64,000 nt of DNA from QHXM01 sp032160705 (GCA_032160705.1 JAVHVE010000060.1:62001-126000), one strand, 5' to 3'; counted from the stretch's first letter, positions 36,013 to 44,309 are shown. The notes: a model not told the origin generated them from the sequence alone. Program-made: numbers and translations.

Positions 36013-37022
36013 CGTTCCATTCCTCCAAGCAATCGCGCCATGATCGCTTTCTGTGCATGCAGGCGATTCTCCGCCTCATCTATAACGACCGAAGACGGAG
36101 AATCAATCACAGCGTCCGTCACAATCACGTTGCGGCGCACAGGCAGGCAATGCATGAAAATCCCTTCGCGCGTCCGCGCCATCTTTTGCTCATCAACAAT
36201 CCAGGACGCGCGATGCGCGCCACGTTCTTCCATATCTTTTTCCGGCGCTCCGTAAAACCGGTGGCTGCCCCAGCTTTTCGCGTACACGACTTCCGCCCCG
36301 TCAAAAGCTGCGTCCGCCTCATTCGTGATTGTCAGACTTCCACCTGCGCTCTCCGCCTGATTCGCGATGTCGCGCATCAACTCTTCGTCCAACTCATAGC
36401 CGCGCGGGTGGGCGATTGTCAGTTCATGCCCCATCTGCGCCGCGCAGAGCGCGAAGCTGTTTGGTACAGCCATCGGCAGCGGCTTCGGATGCCAGGCCCA
36501 CGTGAGCAGCACGCGCTTACGTCCCGCTCCCAGCTTCTCGCGCACGGTCATCATGTCGGCGAGAGCCTGACACGGATGATGCATCGCCGATTCGAGATTG
36601 ATGACCGGCACGCCCGCGTATTTAGCGAACGCATTAAGGACAGGGTCGCGCCGCTCCTCGTCCCAATTCTGGAGCGCCGCGAAAGTTCTTACGCCAATCC
36701 CTGCACAATATTTTCCGAGCACGCGCACAAACTCCGCGACGTGCTCGGTCTTGTCTCTATCCATCACCACACCATCGCGATGCTCAAGCGTCCAGCTCGT
36801 CCCGCCCGGCTCAAGCACGACCGCATTGCCGCCAAGCTCGTAGATGCCGACCTGCATTGAGGCGCGCGTCCTGAGAGATGGATTGAAGAAGACGAGCGCG
36901 ATTGAGCGCCCCGCCAGCGATTTCCCGCGCTCATCGCCACGCTTGAATCGCAGCGCCGAGTCGATCAAGCCTTCCAACTCGTCGCGCGTCCAGTCTCCTG
37001 TTGATAAGAAATCTCTTGGCAT
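36009..37022 (-). CDS. argF': N-acetylornithine carbamoyltransferase
   Basis: This is a carbamoyltransferase in which the usual STRTR phosphate loop reads FFNPSLRTRASMQVG. The segment EPGGTSWTLEHRDGVVMDRDK provides the tryptophan and loop typical of the acetylornithine enzyme of Xanthomonas. TEHVAEFVRVLGKYCAGIGVR keeps the glutamate that distinguishes acetyl- from succinylornithine enzymes. The carbamoyl-binding HHPCQALADMMT and the HCLPVRRNV motif are present. It would make N-acetylcitrulline, needing a later deacetylase not seen here. No Shine-Dalgarno sequence precedes the ATG; a heptad hairpin lies 9 bp upstream. Confidence 0.9.
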   Translation of the reverse strand: MPRDFLSTGDWTRDELEGLIDSALRFKRGDERGKSLAGRSIALVFFNPSLRTRASMQVGIYELGGNAVVLEPGGTSWTLEHRDGVVMDRDKTEHVAEFVRVLGKYCAGIGVRTFAALQNWDEERRDPVLNAFAKYAGVPVINLESAMHHPCQALADMMTVREKLGAGRKRVLLTWAWHPKPLPMAVPNSFALCAAQMGHELTIAHPRGYELDEELMRDIANQAESAGGSLTITNEADAAFDGAEVVYAKSWGSHRFYGAPEKDMEERGAHRASWIVDEQKMARTREGIFMHCLPVRRNVIVTDAVIDSPSSVVIDEAENRLHAQKAIMARLLGGMER

Positions 37023-37030
37023 AATAAAAG

Positions 37031-37110
37031 AGTGATGAGTAATGAGTGATGGGTGATGAGTAAAAGCAAGAGGTTTTTAACTCATCGCTCATTACTCATC
37101 ACTCATTACT
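37031..37110. repeat. Heptad hairpin element (word GAGTGAT/GAGTAAT)
   Basis: Left arm 7-mers GAGTGAT, GAGTAAT, GAGTGAT, GGGTGAT face inverted copies in the right arm. The loop TAAAAGCAAGAGGTTTTTAA is the same as that of the 15.0-kb element in opposite orientation. The right arm encodes the last residues of ArgD (VMSDE) and its stop codon. Confidence 0.88.
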
Positions 37111-38288
37111 GCTTTCAAAGTGTTAACAAACAAATCAACCTCTTCGCGTCCCAGACATAGCGGCGGCAGCAGCCTCAAGACGTTGGCGTCGCTCGACGTG
37201 CCCGTGATGATGCGCCGCTCTAGTAAAGCCTGGTGAATGGGCGCGGCCTTTTCTGTGAATTCCAGTCCCAGTAGAAAACCCAATCCTCGCACGCCCGTTA
37301 TCTGTGGAATCTCCGCCAGCCGCTCGCGCAGGTAGCTCTCGATGGTCTTCACATTCTCCAGCATCCCATCCGCTTCAATCGCTTCAATGGTCGCACCGAC
37401 CGCCGCCATCGCCAGCATCCCGCCGCCGAACGTCGTTCCAAGATCGTTCTCTTTGACGTGCGCGGCGACCTGCTCATTAACGAGACACGCGCCGACGGGA
37501 ACGCCGCTGCCGAGAGCCTTCGCCAGCGTGATGATGTCCGGGACGACGCGGCTTCCGGCTTCACTTCCCGCGAAGAACCATTCACCCGTGCGCCCGACGC
37601 CTGTTTGCACTTCGTCGTAAATCAACAGCATCCCGCGTGCATCACACAACTCGCGCAGGGCTTGATAAAACCCGGCATCGGCCATCCGCACACCGGCCAT
37701 CGATTGAACCGGCTCAAGCATTATCGCCGCGACAGTTTCGTCCGCGAGTTTCTCGACCGCTTCGATGTCGCCGAATTCGGCGAACAGGTGACCCGGCACG
37801 TTAGGTCTCCCAAGCTCACGATACTTGCCAAGCGCAGTCGCGCTGATCGCATCAGCCGTGCGCCCGTGAAAGCTACCCGTGAACGTGATGATCTTCTCTC
37901 TGCGGGTCGCCATCCGCGCCATCCGCATCGCGTTCTCGTTCGCCTCCGTCCCCGAATTGCAGAAGAAGGCTTTTCTGATAGGTTGAGGCGCGAGCGAGAC
38001 CAAAAGCTCAGCGGCGCGTGCGCGCACATCCGAGTAAACGAGATTCGAGTAGAAGAGCAACGTTTCGGCCTGCGCTTGAATGGCGGCCACCACGCGCGGA
38101 TGGCAATGCCCTGTCCCGGCCACAGCGTGCCCACCGTAAAGATCAAGGTAACGTTTCCCATCGCTCGCGTAGAGCCACACGCCCTGCCCGCGCTCCGCGA
38201 CGAGCGGCATCTTCTTATACGTCGCCAACTGGAAGCGGTCTTCGCTCGCTGTGATTTCTTCAAAAGTCGAGGTTGTTTCTGCTTTCAT
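37092..38288 (-). CDS. argD: Acetylornithine aminotransferase
   Basis: ArgD converts N-acetylglutamate semialdehyde to N-acetylornithine with PLP and glutamate. Class-III aminotransferase motifs: YLDLYGGHAVAGTGHCHPRV, FCNSGTEANENAMRMAR, FTGSFHGRTADAISATA, LLIYDEVQTGVGRTGEWF, and the PLP lysine in DIITLAKALGSGVPVGA. The final VMSDE codons lie inside a repeat arm. It overlaps csaA by 4 bp, giving translational coupling argC-csaA-argD. Confidence 0.95.
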   Translation of the reverse strand: MKAETTSTFEEITASEDRFQLATYKKMPLVAERGQGVWLYASDGKRYLDLYGGHAVAGTGHCHPRVVAAIQAQAETLLFYSNLVYSDVRARAAELLVSLAPQPIRKAFFCNSGTEANENAMRMARMATRREKIITFTGSFHGRTADAISATALGKYRELGRPNVPGHLFAEFGDIEAVEKLADETVAAIMLEPVQSMAGVRMADAGFYQALRELCDARGMLLIYDEVQTGVGRTGEWFFAGSEAGSRVVPDIITLAKALGSGVPVGACLVNEQVAAHVKENDLGTTFGGGMLAMAAVGATIEAIEADGMLENVKTIESYLRERLAEIPQITGVRGLGFLLGLEFTEKAAPIHQALLERRIITGTSSDANVLRLLPPLCLGREEVDLFVNTLKAVMSDE

Positions 38289-38656
38289 CCTACCCTTGCT
38301 CCGTTGGGGACGCGGCTTTCAGGGACAGCCAACACGGGCTGGATTCCGTCAGCGTATCCTATATCGAACAGCATCCCCTCAGAGATTTCGCCCGCCATCT
38401 TTTTCGGCTCAAGGTTGAGGACGAACAGCGCCTGACAACCCTCTATCTCTTCAGGGTGTGATCGCTCCTGCTTCATGCCCGCAAGGATTGTTCTTTTGTG
38501 ATCGCCGAAATTCACGGTGAGCTTGACCAGCTTATTCGAGCCGCGCACGTCTTCAACCAACTCGATAGTTCCGACGCGCACGTCAATCTTTTCCAGCGCA
38601 TCGAGAGAAATAGGTGGCTTGACCGCCGCAGCTTCAAAGCTCTCGCTTTGCTTCAT
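38285..38656 (-). CDS. csaA: CsaA-like tRNA-binding domain protein
   Basis: A single OB-fold tRNA-binding domain (EKIDVRVGTIELVEDVRGSN, VNFGDHKRTILAGMKQ, LFVLNLEPKKMAGEISEGML) makes up the whole 123-residue protein. This matches CsaA or the free C-terminal dimerisation domain of methionyl-tRNA synthetase. It overlaps argC upstream and argD downstream by 4 bp each. It is therefore locked into the arginine operon, although its known relatives act as chaperones or tRNA binders. The role in this setting is unknown. Confidence 0.88.
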   Translation of the reverse strand: MKQSESFEAAAVKPPISLDALEKIDVRVGTIELVEDVRGSNKLVKLTVNFGDHKRTILAGMKQERSHPEEIEGCQALFVLNLEPKKMAGEISEGMLFDIGYADGIQPVLAVPESRVPNGARVG

Positions 38657-39681
38657 GGATTACTCCCCGTCAATATCAATCCCGTCTTCTCGTCCAGCCC
38701 CGCCATCAGATTCATGTTCTGCACGGCCTGGCCTGCCGCACCTTTGACCAGATTATCAATAGCGGAGAAGACGACGAGTTGCTGCCCGCGCGCGGCGAAT
38801 CCGATGTCGCAAAAGTTGGTCGTCTTCACCCAGTTGATGTCGGGCGAACCTGCGACAAGCCGCACGAAGAATGAATCTTTGTAAAACTCCGCGAATAAGC
38901 CGCGCAATTCCTCAATAGTCATCTCTTCTTTGGCTTCAGCATAAATGGAAACAAAAATGCCGCGCGCGACCGGCAGGCTATGCGTCATGAAAACAAGCTC
39001 GCTCGTGAAGTCGCCGACGGCACGCAACTCCTGCTCAATCTCCGGGACGTGTTGATGGGCGAAAGGCTTGTAAGCGTAAAAAGAGTTCATGCGCTGCGGG
39101 TGATGCGTGTTGGCCGCAGCCTTCGCGCCTGAACCCGAAGAGCCGGTTTTGGCGTCAACGATCACACGCCCGTTGATGAGATTGGCCGCGACGAGCGGCG
39201 CAAGCCCCAGCAAGGTGGCGGTCGCAAAGCAGCCCGGATTGCTGATGCGCGTTGCCTTCCTTATGGCTTCACGGTTCGTCTCCGTCAAGCCGTAAACGAA
39301 TCCGGCCTGCGCGTCCATCGCCGTATGCTCTCGCCCGTAATACTTCTCGAACACCTCGCGGTCGCTGAGGCGAAAGTCGCCCGACAGATCAATCACCTTC
39401 ACGTCCGGCGGCAAACGCGGCACAAGATCAATCGCCTGCCCGTGCGGAAGCGAGAAGAAAACGAAATCCAGTCCGGTCAAGCTCTCCACTTCTTCCGGCG
39501 CGACGGTGAAACGCAGATCGGTCAGCCCGTACAGATTTTTGTGAACTTCGCCGACGGCCTTGCCCGCGTGCTCGTTCGCCGTGACCAACTCAATCTCGAC
39601 ATGCGGGTGCATGAGCAGCAGGCGCAAAAGCTCCGCGCCGCCGTAACCTGAACCACCGAAGATGCCAACTTTCAGTTTCAT
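38653..39681 (-). CDS. argC: N-acetyl-gamma-glutamyl-phosphate reductase
   Basis: ArgC reduces N-acetylglutamyl phosphate to the semialdehyde with NADPH. Motifs: KVGIFGGSGYGGAELLRLL (nucleotide binding), the catalytic cysteine in RISNPGCFATATLLGLAPL, and HHPQRMNSFYAYKPFAHQHV. The ATG at 39681 is preferred over a TTG four codons earlier. A weak GAGTG lies about ten bases upstream. It is translationally coupled to csaA. Confidence 0.95.
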   Translation of the reverse strand: MKLKVGIFGGSGYGGAELLRLLLMHPHVEIELVTANEHAGKAVGEVHKNLYGLTDLRFTVAPEEVESLTGLDFVFFSLPHGQAIDLVPRLPPDVKVIDLSGDFRLSDREVFEKYYGREHTAMDAQAGFVYGLTETNREAIRKATRISNPGCFATATLLGLAPLVAANLINGRVIVDAKTGSSGSGAKAAANTHHPQRMNSFYAYKPFAHQHVPEIEQELRAVGDFTSELVFMTHSLPVARGIFVSIYAEAKEEMTIEELRGLFAEFYKDSFFVRLVAGSPDINWVKTTNFCDIGFAARGQQLVVFSAIDNLVKGAAGQAVQNMNLMAGLDEKTGLILTGSNP

Positions 39682-39713
39682 CGCATCACTCAAACCAACC
39701 GCAGATAGAACAT

Positions 39714-39802
39714 AGACAGGATTAACAGGATGGCCAGGATGAAAGAAACAATAAAGCTTCCTCGCTCTGCCTTGTCTTCTTAATCTTGTTAAATCCTGTC
39801 TC
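39714..39802. repeat. Nonamer-arm hairpin (word CAGGATTAA/CAGGATGGC)
   Basis: The left arm reads CAGGATTAA, CAGGATGGC, CAGGATGAA with a 9-bp period; the right arm is a degenerate inverted copy (CAGGATTTAACAAGATTAAG). It separates argC from the P-loop gene. It has the layout of the heptad elements but a different period. Confidence 0.7.
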
Positions 39803-39812
39803 TCTTGCGTCT

Positions 39813-40889
39813 TTATATTCGTGCAGGTAGCTTCGCCTGTACTATCTCGAAAAGTCGCGTGCCGTCGCGGCGTGCGTTCCCTGCGGGCACATTGAACTCG
39901 CGTTCGATGAAATCCTCGCCCATCTGCGAATCGGTCACAGAGCCTGCGATAACATCAACGCTGATGCCGCGCCGCCGGAATAATTCGATGCCGCCCCATG
40001 CGCCGACATAGTCTGAGGCGCAGAAGACCAACGCGGCCATCGCCTCGCGCAATTCTTCATCATCGAACACGGAATCAACCGAGTAGCCGCCGAGGATGCC
40101 ATCGCCCAACTCAATCACGATCATGTCCGGTGCGCTTTCGTTCAAACGCTTGATGATTGACTTGGCCACGGAAGCCAGATTGTCCGCGTCAACTGTCGAA
40201 GGCAGACCGCAATCAAGGAAGCTGGCGGTCGCAATCGCCCCGTGATCGGCCATATTGAGCGTGTCGCGCAAACACGCCACGCCCGACAGCTTAGCCGCGG
40301 CAACCTTCAAGCCTGAGCGCGACGCCTGCTTAATCAACTCCGTCGCAGCGTAAGTCTTGCCGCTGTTCATGCACGTTCCCGCGACCAACACCAACGGCGC
40401 AGTTTTCTCAAGCCGTTCGAGCAATGGCAAAGCCACATCCGCGATGTTGAGCACGCGCCCCTGCTCGTCACAGGCCAGCCCGATGACTTCGACGCTGATG
40501 GCGTCCGAGAGGCTCGAATGATGACCTGTACAGTGGCCGATCACGCCGCCCATGTTCAGGAGATGAAGCCTGTCATGCGCGTTGACAGAGTCCGGCACAT
40601 CGCCGACAAATCCTTTCAAGGCGCGCCGGCGTCCCAGCACGCCGACGAACACATCGCCCGGATTGATTTTTGCCAGACGCCCTGTCGGCAGCTCCAACTG
40701 GTTATAGGTCGCGCTGTCCGTCAGAGCGCGCACGACTACCACATCGCCCGCGCGCGGGGACATTGAGGCTTCGACGACCGCCATCGTCTTAGGCAAATTG
40801 AGCAATGAAGCCGCAGAGCCGATCTTGTCGGCCTCGACCACCAGCACGGTCGTCGCAAATGCGGCGTCCACGTTTTTCGTCATCAACAT
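39813..40889 (-). CDS. Uncharacterised P-loop NTPase in the arg operon
   Basis: The C-terminal half has a P-loop VLVAGTCMNSGKTYAATELI (about residue 168-187), followed by GLKVAAAKLSGVACLRDTLN and MIVIELGDGILGGYSVDSVF, similar to the BioD/MobB/DUF1611 group of ligases and chaperone NTPases. The N-terminal half (1-150) is beta-rich without a named motif (AGDVVVVRALTDSATYNQLE and HLLNMGGVIGHCTG). It sits between argG and argC on the same strand, 22 bp from argG. A role in amino-acid metabolism is suggested only by location. Confidence 0.8.
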   Translation of the reverse strand: MLMTKNVDAAFATTVLVVEADKIGSAASLLNLPKTMAVVEASMSPRAGDVVVVRALTDSATYNQLELPTGRLAKINPGDVFVGVLGRRRALKGFVGDVPDSVNAHDRLHLLNMGGVIGHCTGHHSSLSDAISVEVIGLACDEQGRVLNIADVALPLLERLEKTAPLVLVAGTCMNSGKTYAATELIKQASRSGLKVAAAKLSGVACLRDTLNMADHGAIATASFLDCGLPSTVDADNLASVAKSIIKRLNESAPDMIVIELGDGILGGYSVDSVFDDEELREAMAALVFCASDYVGAWGGIELFRRRGISVDVIAGSVTDSQMGEDFIEREFNVPAGNARRDGTRLFEIVQAKLPARI

Positions 40890-40911
40890 CGCCTTACTCT
40901 CCCTTGCTGAG

Positions 40912-42114
40912 CTACTGATTCAATCCCCGCAGTCTGAGACGCAAGGCGTTGAGCTTGATGAAGCCCTCGGCGTCGCGCTGGTTATAAATGTCTTCGGCCT
41001 CGAAAGTCGCCAGCCGCTCGTTGTAGAGTGAGCGAGGCGAGCGGCGTCCCATGACCGTGGTGTTGCCGCGATAAAGTTTCAAGCGCACGTCGCCCGTCAC
41101 GTCCCTTTGCGTTTCGTCAACCAGTTTGCGCATCAGCTCAAACTCAGGCGCAAACCAGAATCCGTAATAGATGCTCTCCGCAAACCGGACGCCCAGAGAA
41201 TCGCGCAGGCGCATGACCTCGCGGTCGAGCGTGATTGATTCCAACGCGCGATGCGCCGCATGCAGGATGGTCACACCCGGCGTCTCGTACACGCCGCGCG
41301 ACTTCATCCCGACGAAGCGATTTTCCACCAGATCAACGCGCCCGATTCCGTGCTCACCGCCAAGCTCATTCAAAGTTTCGAGCAGGGTGACCGCGCTCAT
41401 CTTCTGGCCGTTGATTGAGACAGGCTCGCCCTGCTCGAATCCGATTTCAATCTGTTCGGCTCGCGCACGCGCCTCTTCCGGCGCTTTCGTCAGGCGGAAA
41501 ATTTCTGCCGGAGGTTCTGCCCAGGGGTCTTCGAGAATCCCGCCCTCGTAAGAGATGTGCATCAGGTTACGATCGGTCGAATAAGGCTTCTCTGCTGTCG
41601 CCGTCACCGGAATGCTATGCTCCTTCGCATAAGCGATCAGGTCTAAGCGTCCCTTAAATTCCCATTCACGCCAGGGAGCGACGATTTTGATGCCGGGCTC
41701 CAGCGCGTAGTAGGTCAACTCGAAACGCACCTGATCGTTTCCCTTGCCCGTCGCTCCATGCGCGACAGCATCCGCGCCCTCACGCCGCGCGATTTCAATC
41801 TGCCGTTTGGCAATCACGGGACGCGCCAGCGATGTTCCCAACAGATACACGCCCTCATAAACCGCGTTGGCTTTAACTGCCGTCCAGACATACTCGCGCA
41901 CAAACTCTTCGCGCAAATCTTCCACATATAATTTCGATGCGCCCGTCTCACGCGCTTTCGCTTCGAGCCCCTGCAACTCCTCGCCCTGCCCAACGTCCGC
42001 GCAATAGCAGACAACCTCGCAGCCATAGCGCTCCTTGATCCAACGCAGCATCACAGACGTATCCAACCCGCCCGAATATGCCAGTACGATTTTGTTAATC
42101 TTCTTCTCAGTCAT
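40912..42114 (-). CDS. argG: Argininosuccinate synthase
   Basis: ArgG joins citrulline and aspartate using ATP. Motifs: KIVLAYSGGLDTSVMLRWIK (PP-loop), TGKGNDQVRFELTYYALEP, and the substrate-binding RLDLIAYAKEHSIPV and YSTDRNLMHISYEGGILEDP. The ATG at 42114 is chosen because the frame further upstream is merely translated repeat sequence. No Shine-Dalgarno sequence is visible (only CTTAAAAAA precedes), and a heptad hairpin begins 10 bp upstream. Confidence 0.96.
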   Translation of the reverse strand: MTEKKINKIVLAYSGGLDTSVMLRWIKERYGCEVVCYCADVGQGEELQGLEAKARETGASKLYVEDLREEFVREYVWTAVKANAVYEGVYLLGTSLARPVIAKRQIEIARREGADAVAHGATGKGNDQVRFELTYYALEPGIKIVAPWREWEFKGRLDLIAYAKEHSIPVTATAEKPYSTDRNLMHISYEGGILEDPWAEPPAEIFRLTKAPEEARARAEQIEIGFEQGEPVSINGQKMSAVTLLETLNELGGEHGIGRVDLVENRFVGMKSRGVYETPGVTILHAAHRALESITLDREVMRLRDSLGVRFAESIYYGFWFAPEFELMRKLVDETQRDVTGDVRLKLYRGNTTVMGRRSPRSLYNERLATFEAEDIYNQRDAEGFIKLNALRLRLRGLNQ

Positions 42115-42124
42115 TTTTTTTAAG

Positions 42125-42203
42125 CTGGGGTTAGGGATTGGGGGTTGGGGATAAGTTGAAATCCAGTTTTTACTTATCCCCAACCCCCAATCCCTAACCC
42201 CAG
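42125..42203. repeat. Heptad hairpin with perfect 32-bp arms (word GGGGTTA/GGGATTG)
   Basis: Bases 42125-42156 and 42172-42203 are perfectly complementary over 32 bp, built from 7-mers GGGGTTA, GGGATTG, GGGGTTG, GGGATAA. The 15-nt loop ends in CAGTTTTT. It lies between argR and argG. Confidence 0.88.
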
Positions 42204-42209
42204 ACCCCT

Positions 42210-42626
42210 TTATCCAAACAATTCCCAAATCTTCTTGATCGCCGTGCGCTGCGCCTTGCGGTCTGTGATGGCGATGAAGATCGTGTCTTCGCCCGCGAGC
42301 GTGCCGACGATTTCAGGTATCATGGCGCGGTCAATCTCAACCGCCACCGCCGAGGCCATCCCGGAGTCGCACCTGGCCACGACCAACACATCACCCGCCG
42401 TGTCCAGGCTTAACAGCCCACGCGCCGCCGAACCGTTCGTGCTCCGGGGCAGTGTGTAATGCCCGTGGTGCTTGACGACGCCAAGCTCTACGAGGTCGCG
42501 CGAGACGCTCGATTGCGTCGCCGCAACCCCCGCGCGCTCCAAGTGCGCCGTCAATTCCTCCTGCGTCCCGATGCGCTTCGCGCGGATCAAGTTCAAAATC
42601 CTTTGCTGTCTGGTCTCTTTCTGCAT
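42210..42626 (-). CDS. argR: Arginine repressor ArgR
   Basis: ArgR is a hexameric arginine-sensing DNA-binding regulator. The winged-helix N-terminus QRILNLIRAKRIGTQEELTA, TQSSVSRDLVELGVVK, is followed by the oligomerisation and arginine-binding domain (VVARCDSGMASAVAVEIDRA, VGTLAGEDTIFIA). The ATG at 42626 has GAGGAG just upstream; a longer frame would run through the operator. It heads the leftward arg operon and faces argH, with palindromes between. Confidence 0.93.
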   Translation of the reverse strand: MQKETRQQRILNLIRAKRIGTQEELTAHLERAGVAATQSSVSRDLVELGVVKHHGHYTLPRSTNGSAARGLLSLDTAGDVLVVARCDSGMASAVAVEIDRAMIPEIVGTLAGEDTIFIAITDRKAQRTAIKKIWELFG

Positions 42627-42634
42627 AGCTCCTC

Positions 42635-42677
42635 TTATGCAACTGATTTGCATAATCGCTGCATAGATGCATAAAAT
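42635..42677 (+). promoter_or_regulatory. ARG-box-like palindromes overlapping the argH promoter
   Basis: TTATGCAACTGATTTGCATA(A) at 42635-42655 is a palindrome with 8-bp arms; TGCATAGATGCATA at 42660-42673 is a second. The argH promoter TTGCAT (42648-42653)-18 bp-TAAAAT (42672-42677) lies across both. Occupation by ArgR would block both divergent promoters. Identity as ArgR sites is inferred from position and symmetry. Confidence 0.65.
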
Positions 42678-42702
42678 AGCACTCAAGAGGCATCTCAGTC
42701 AA
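42673..42702 (-). promoter_or_regulatory. Promoter of the leftward argR operon
   Basis: On the minus strand TTGACT (42702-42697), an 18-bp spacer and TATTTT (42678-42673) precede argR by about 47 bp. Its -10 overlaps the argH -10 on the other strand. Confidence 0.5.
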
Positions 42703-42772
42703 ATAAGTTTGTGGCTGAAAGCGGAAGCCAACGTAAAATCGGTGCGGGCGGATAACTGAGACGGAGGGCTGG

Positions 42773-44176
42773 ATGAGCGAGTCGAAAAACTTGTGGGGCG
42801 GACGATTTACAGGCAAGGCTGACGAAAGGTTTGCGGAGTTTAATCGTTCGTTCGGCTTCGACCGGAAATTATTTGAGGTGGACGTGCGCGCCAGCCTCGC
42901 TCACGGCGAAGGCTTACGCGGCGCGGGCGTGCTCACGCAGGAGGAAGCCGAGAGCATCCGGGATGGGCTGGAGACGATTCTCAATCGCGCTCTAACAGAC
43001 GCGCGCTATTTCGACGAGTTGCCAGCCGAAGATGTTCATTCGTTTGTCGAAGCGCGTCTCGTGCAATTGATCGGCGACACAGGCCGCAAGCTCCACACAG
43101 GACGCAGCCGCAACGACCAGGTGGCGACCGATCTTCGTCTCTGGCTGAGAGACGAGATTGACCAAATCGTTGAGAGAGCGCGCGACGCGCAAAGCGCGCT
43201 CATTGAATTGGCCGAAAGCTATCCTGCCGCCGTGCTTCCCGGCTACACGCATCTACAGCGCGCACAGCCTGTTCTTTGGGCGCACTGGTGTCTGGCCTAC
43301 TTCGAGATGCTTGAGCGCGATTGCGAGCGGCTCGCGGAGGTGAGAAAGCGCGTCAACATTATGCCGCTCGGTTCGGCTGCTCTGGCAGGTACGGCTTACA
43401 AAATTGATCGTGAGAGGGTGGCGCGCATTCTCGGCTTTGATGGTGTCTCGCGCAACAGCCTCGATGCCGTCAGCGACCGCGATTTCTGCGTGGAGTTTGC
43501 GGGAGCATGCTCTCTCGTCATGCTTCACCTCTCGCGCCTCAGCGAAGACATCATCATCTACTCGACCACCGAGTTCGGCTTGATTGAGTTGAGCGATAGG
43601 GTGGCGACCGGCTCCAGCCTGATGCCACAGAAGAAGAATCCCGATTCGATGGAATTGGTGCGCGGCAAATCAGGCCGCGTCTTCGGCCACCTGTCGGGGT
43701 TGCTCGCGACGCTGAAAGGCTTGCCTCTCGCCTATAACAAGGACATGCAGGAAGACAAGGAGGCTGTCTTCGACACCGCTGAGGCGACCGCCGCGTCGCT
43801 GGAAGTCACGGCGACGGTGCTCAGGAACGTGCGCGTGCGCGAGGACAGGGCACGCGAGGCGGCCACGCGCGGCTACATGAACGCGACGGAACTCGCCGAT
43901 TACCTCGCACGCCGGGGCATGCCGTTTCGCGAGGCTCACGAGTTGGTTGGACGCCTCGTCTTACAGGCCATCGAGCGCGGGGTTGAGCTTCAAGACCTGA
44001 CGCTTGATGAGTTGCAGGGATTCTCGCCGCTCATCAAAGGGGACGTTTACCAAGCCCTCTCGCTGGAACAGACGCTGGCGACGAAATCACAAACAGGTGG
44101 CACGTCGCCTGAACGTGTCGCCGAGGCACTTTCCGGGGCGCGCGCGTCTCTGGCGAAGACGAAGAGTAGCGGCTGA
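42773..44176 (+). CDS. argH: Argininosuccinate lyase
   Basis: ArgH splits argininosuccinate to arginine and fumarate, the last step of the pathway. The superfamily signature TGSSLMPQKKNPDSMELVRG, the TGRSRNDQVATDLRLW segment and LPGYTHLQRAQPVLWAHW (catalytic His) are intact. N-terminal LWGGRFTGKADERFAEFN and total length 467 are normal. GGAGGG precedes the ATG. It is transcribed away from argR under the shared control region. Confidence 0.97.
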   Translation: MSESKNLWGGRFTGKADERFAEFNRSFGFDRKLFEVDVRASLAHGEGLRGAGVLTQEEAESIRDGLETILNRALTDARYFDELPAEDVHSFVEARLVQLIGDTGRKLHTGRSRNDQVATDLRLWLRDEIDQIVERARDAQSALIELAESYPAAVLPGYTHLQRAQPVLWAHWCLAYFEMLERDCERLAEVRKRVNIMPLGSAALAGTAYKIDRERVARILGFDGVSRNSLDAVSDRDFCVEFAGACSLVMLHLSRLSEDIIIYSTTEFGLIELSDRVATGSSLMPQKKNPDSMELVRGKSGRVFGHLSGLLATLKGLPLAYNKDMQEDKEAVFDTAEATAASLEVTATVLRNVRVREDRAREAATRGYMNATELADYLARRGMPFREAHELVGRLVLQAIERGVELQDLTLDELQGFSPLIKGDVYQALSLEQTLATKSQTGGTSPERVAEALSGARASLAKTKSSG

Positions 44177-44186
44177 GCAGTAGTTA

Positions 44187-44220
44187 TTGACGGGATTGAC
44201 GGATTTGACGTATTGTCCCG
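44187..44220. repeat. Partial nonamer repeat (word TTGACGGAT)
   Basis: TTGACGGGA, TTGACGGAT, TTGACGTAT follow each other with a 9-bp period just after argH, and CGGGA/TCCCG allows a weak outer pairing. It looks like one arm of a nonamer element. Confidence 0.45.
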
Positions 44221-44309
44221 CAGTTATCAAAAACTTTGGCGGCTAATTTAGGAATCATCTTCGCTTGTCATCATCAGACTTACCGCAATTCAAATGGAAG
44301 TCCACTTGA

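Noticed and set aside
36009..37022. Ordinary ornithine carbamoyltransferase
   Set aside because: The STRTR motif and ornithine-type SMG loop are replaced by acetylornithine-type segments.
42115..42228. Longer argG reading frame starting at 42228
   Set aside because: The extra 38 codons are translated repeat sequence; conserved ArgG begins at the ATG at 42114.
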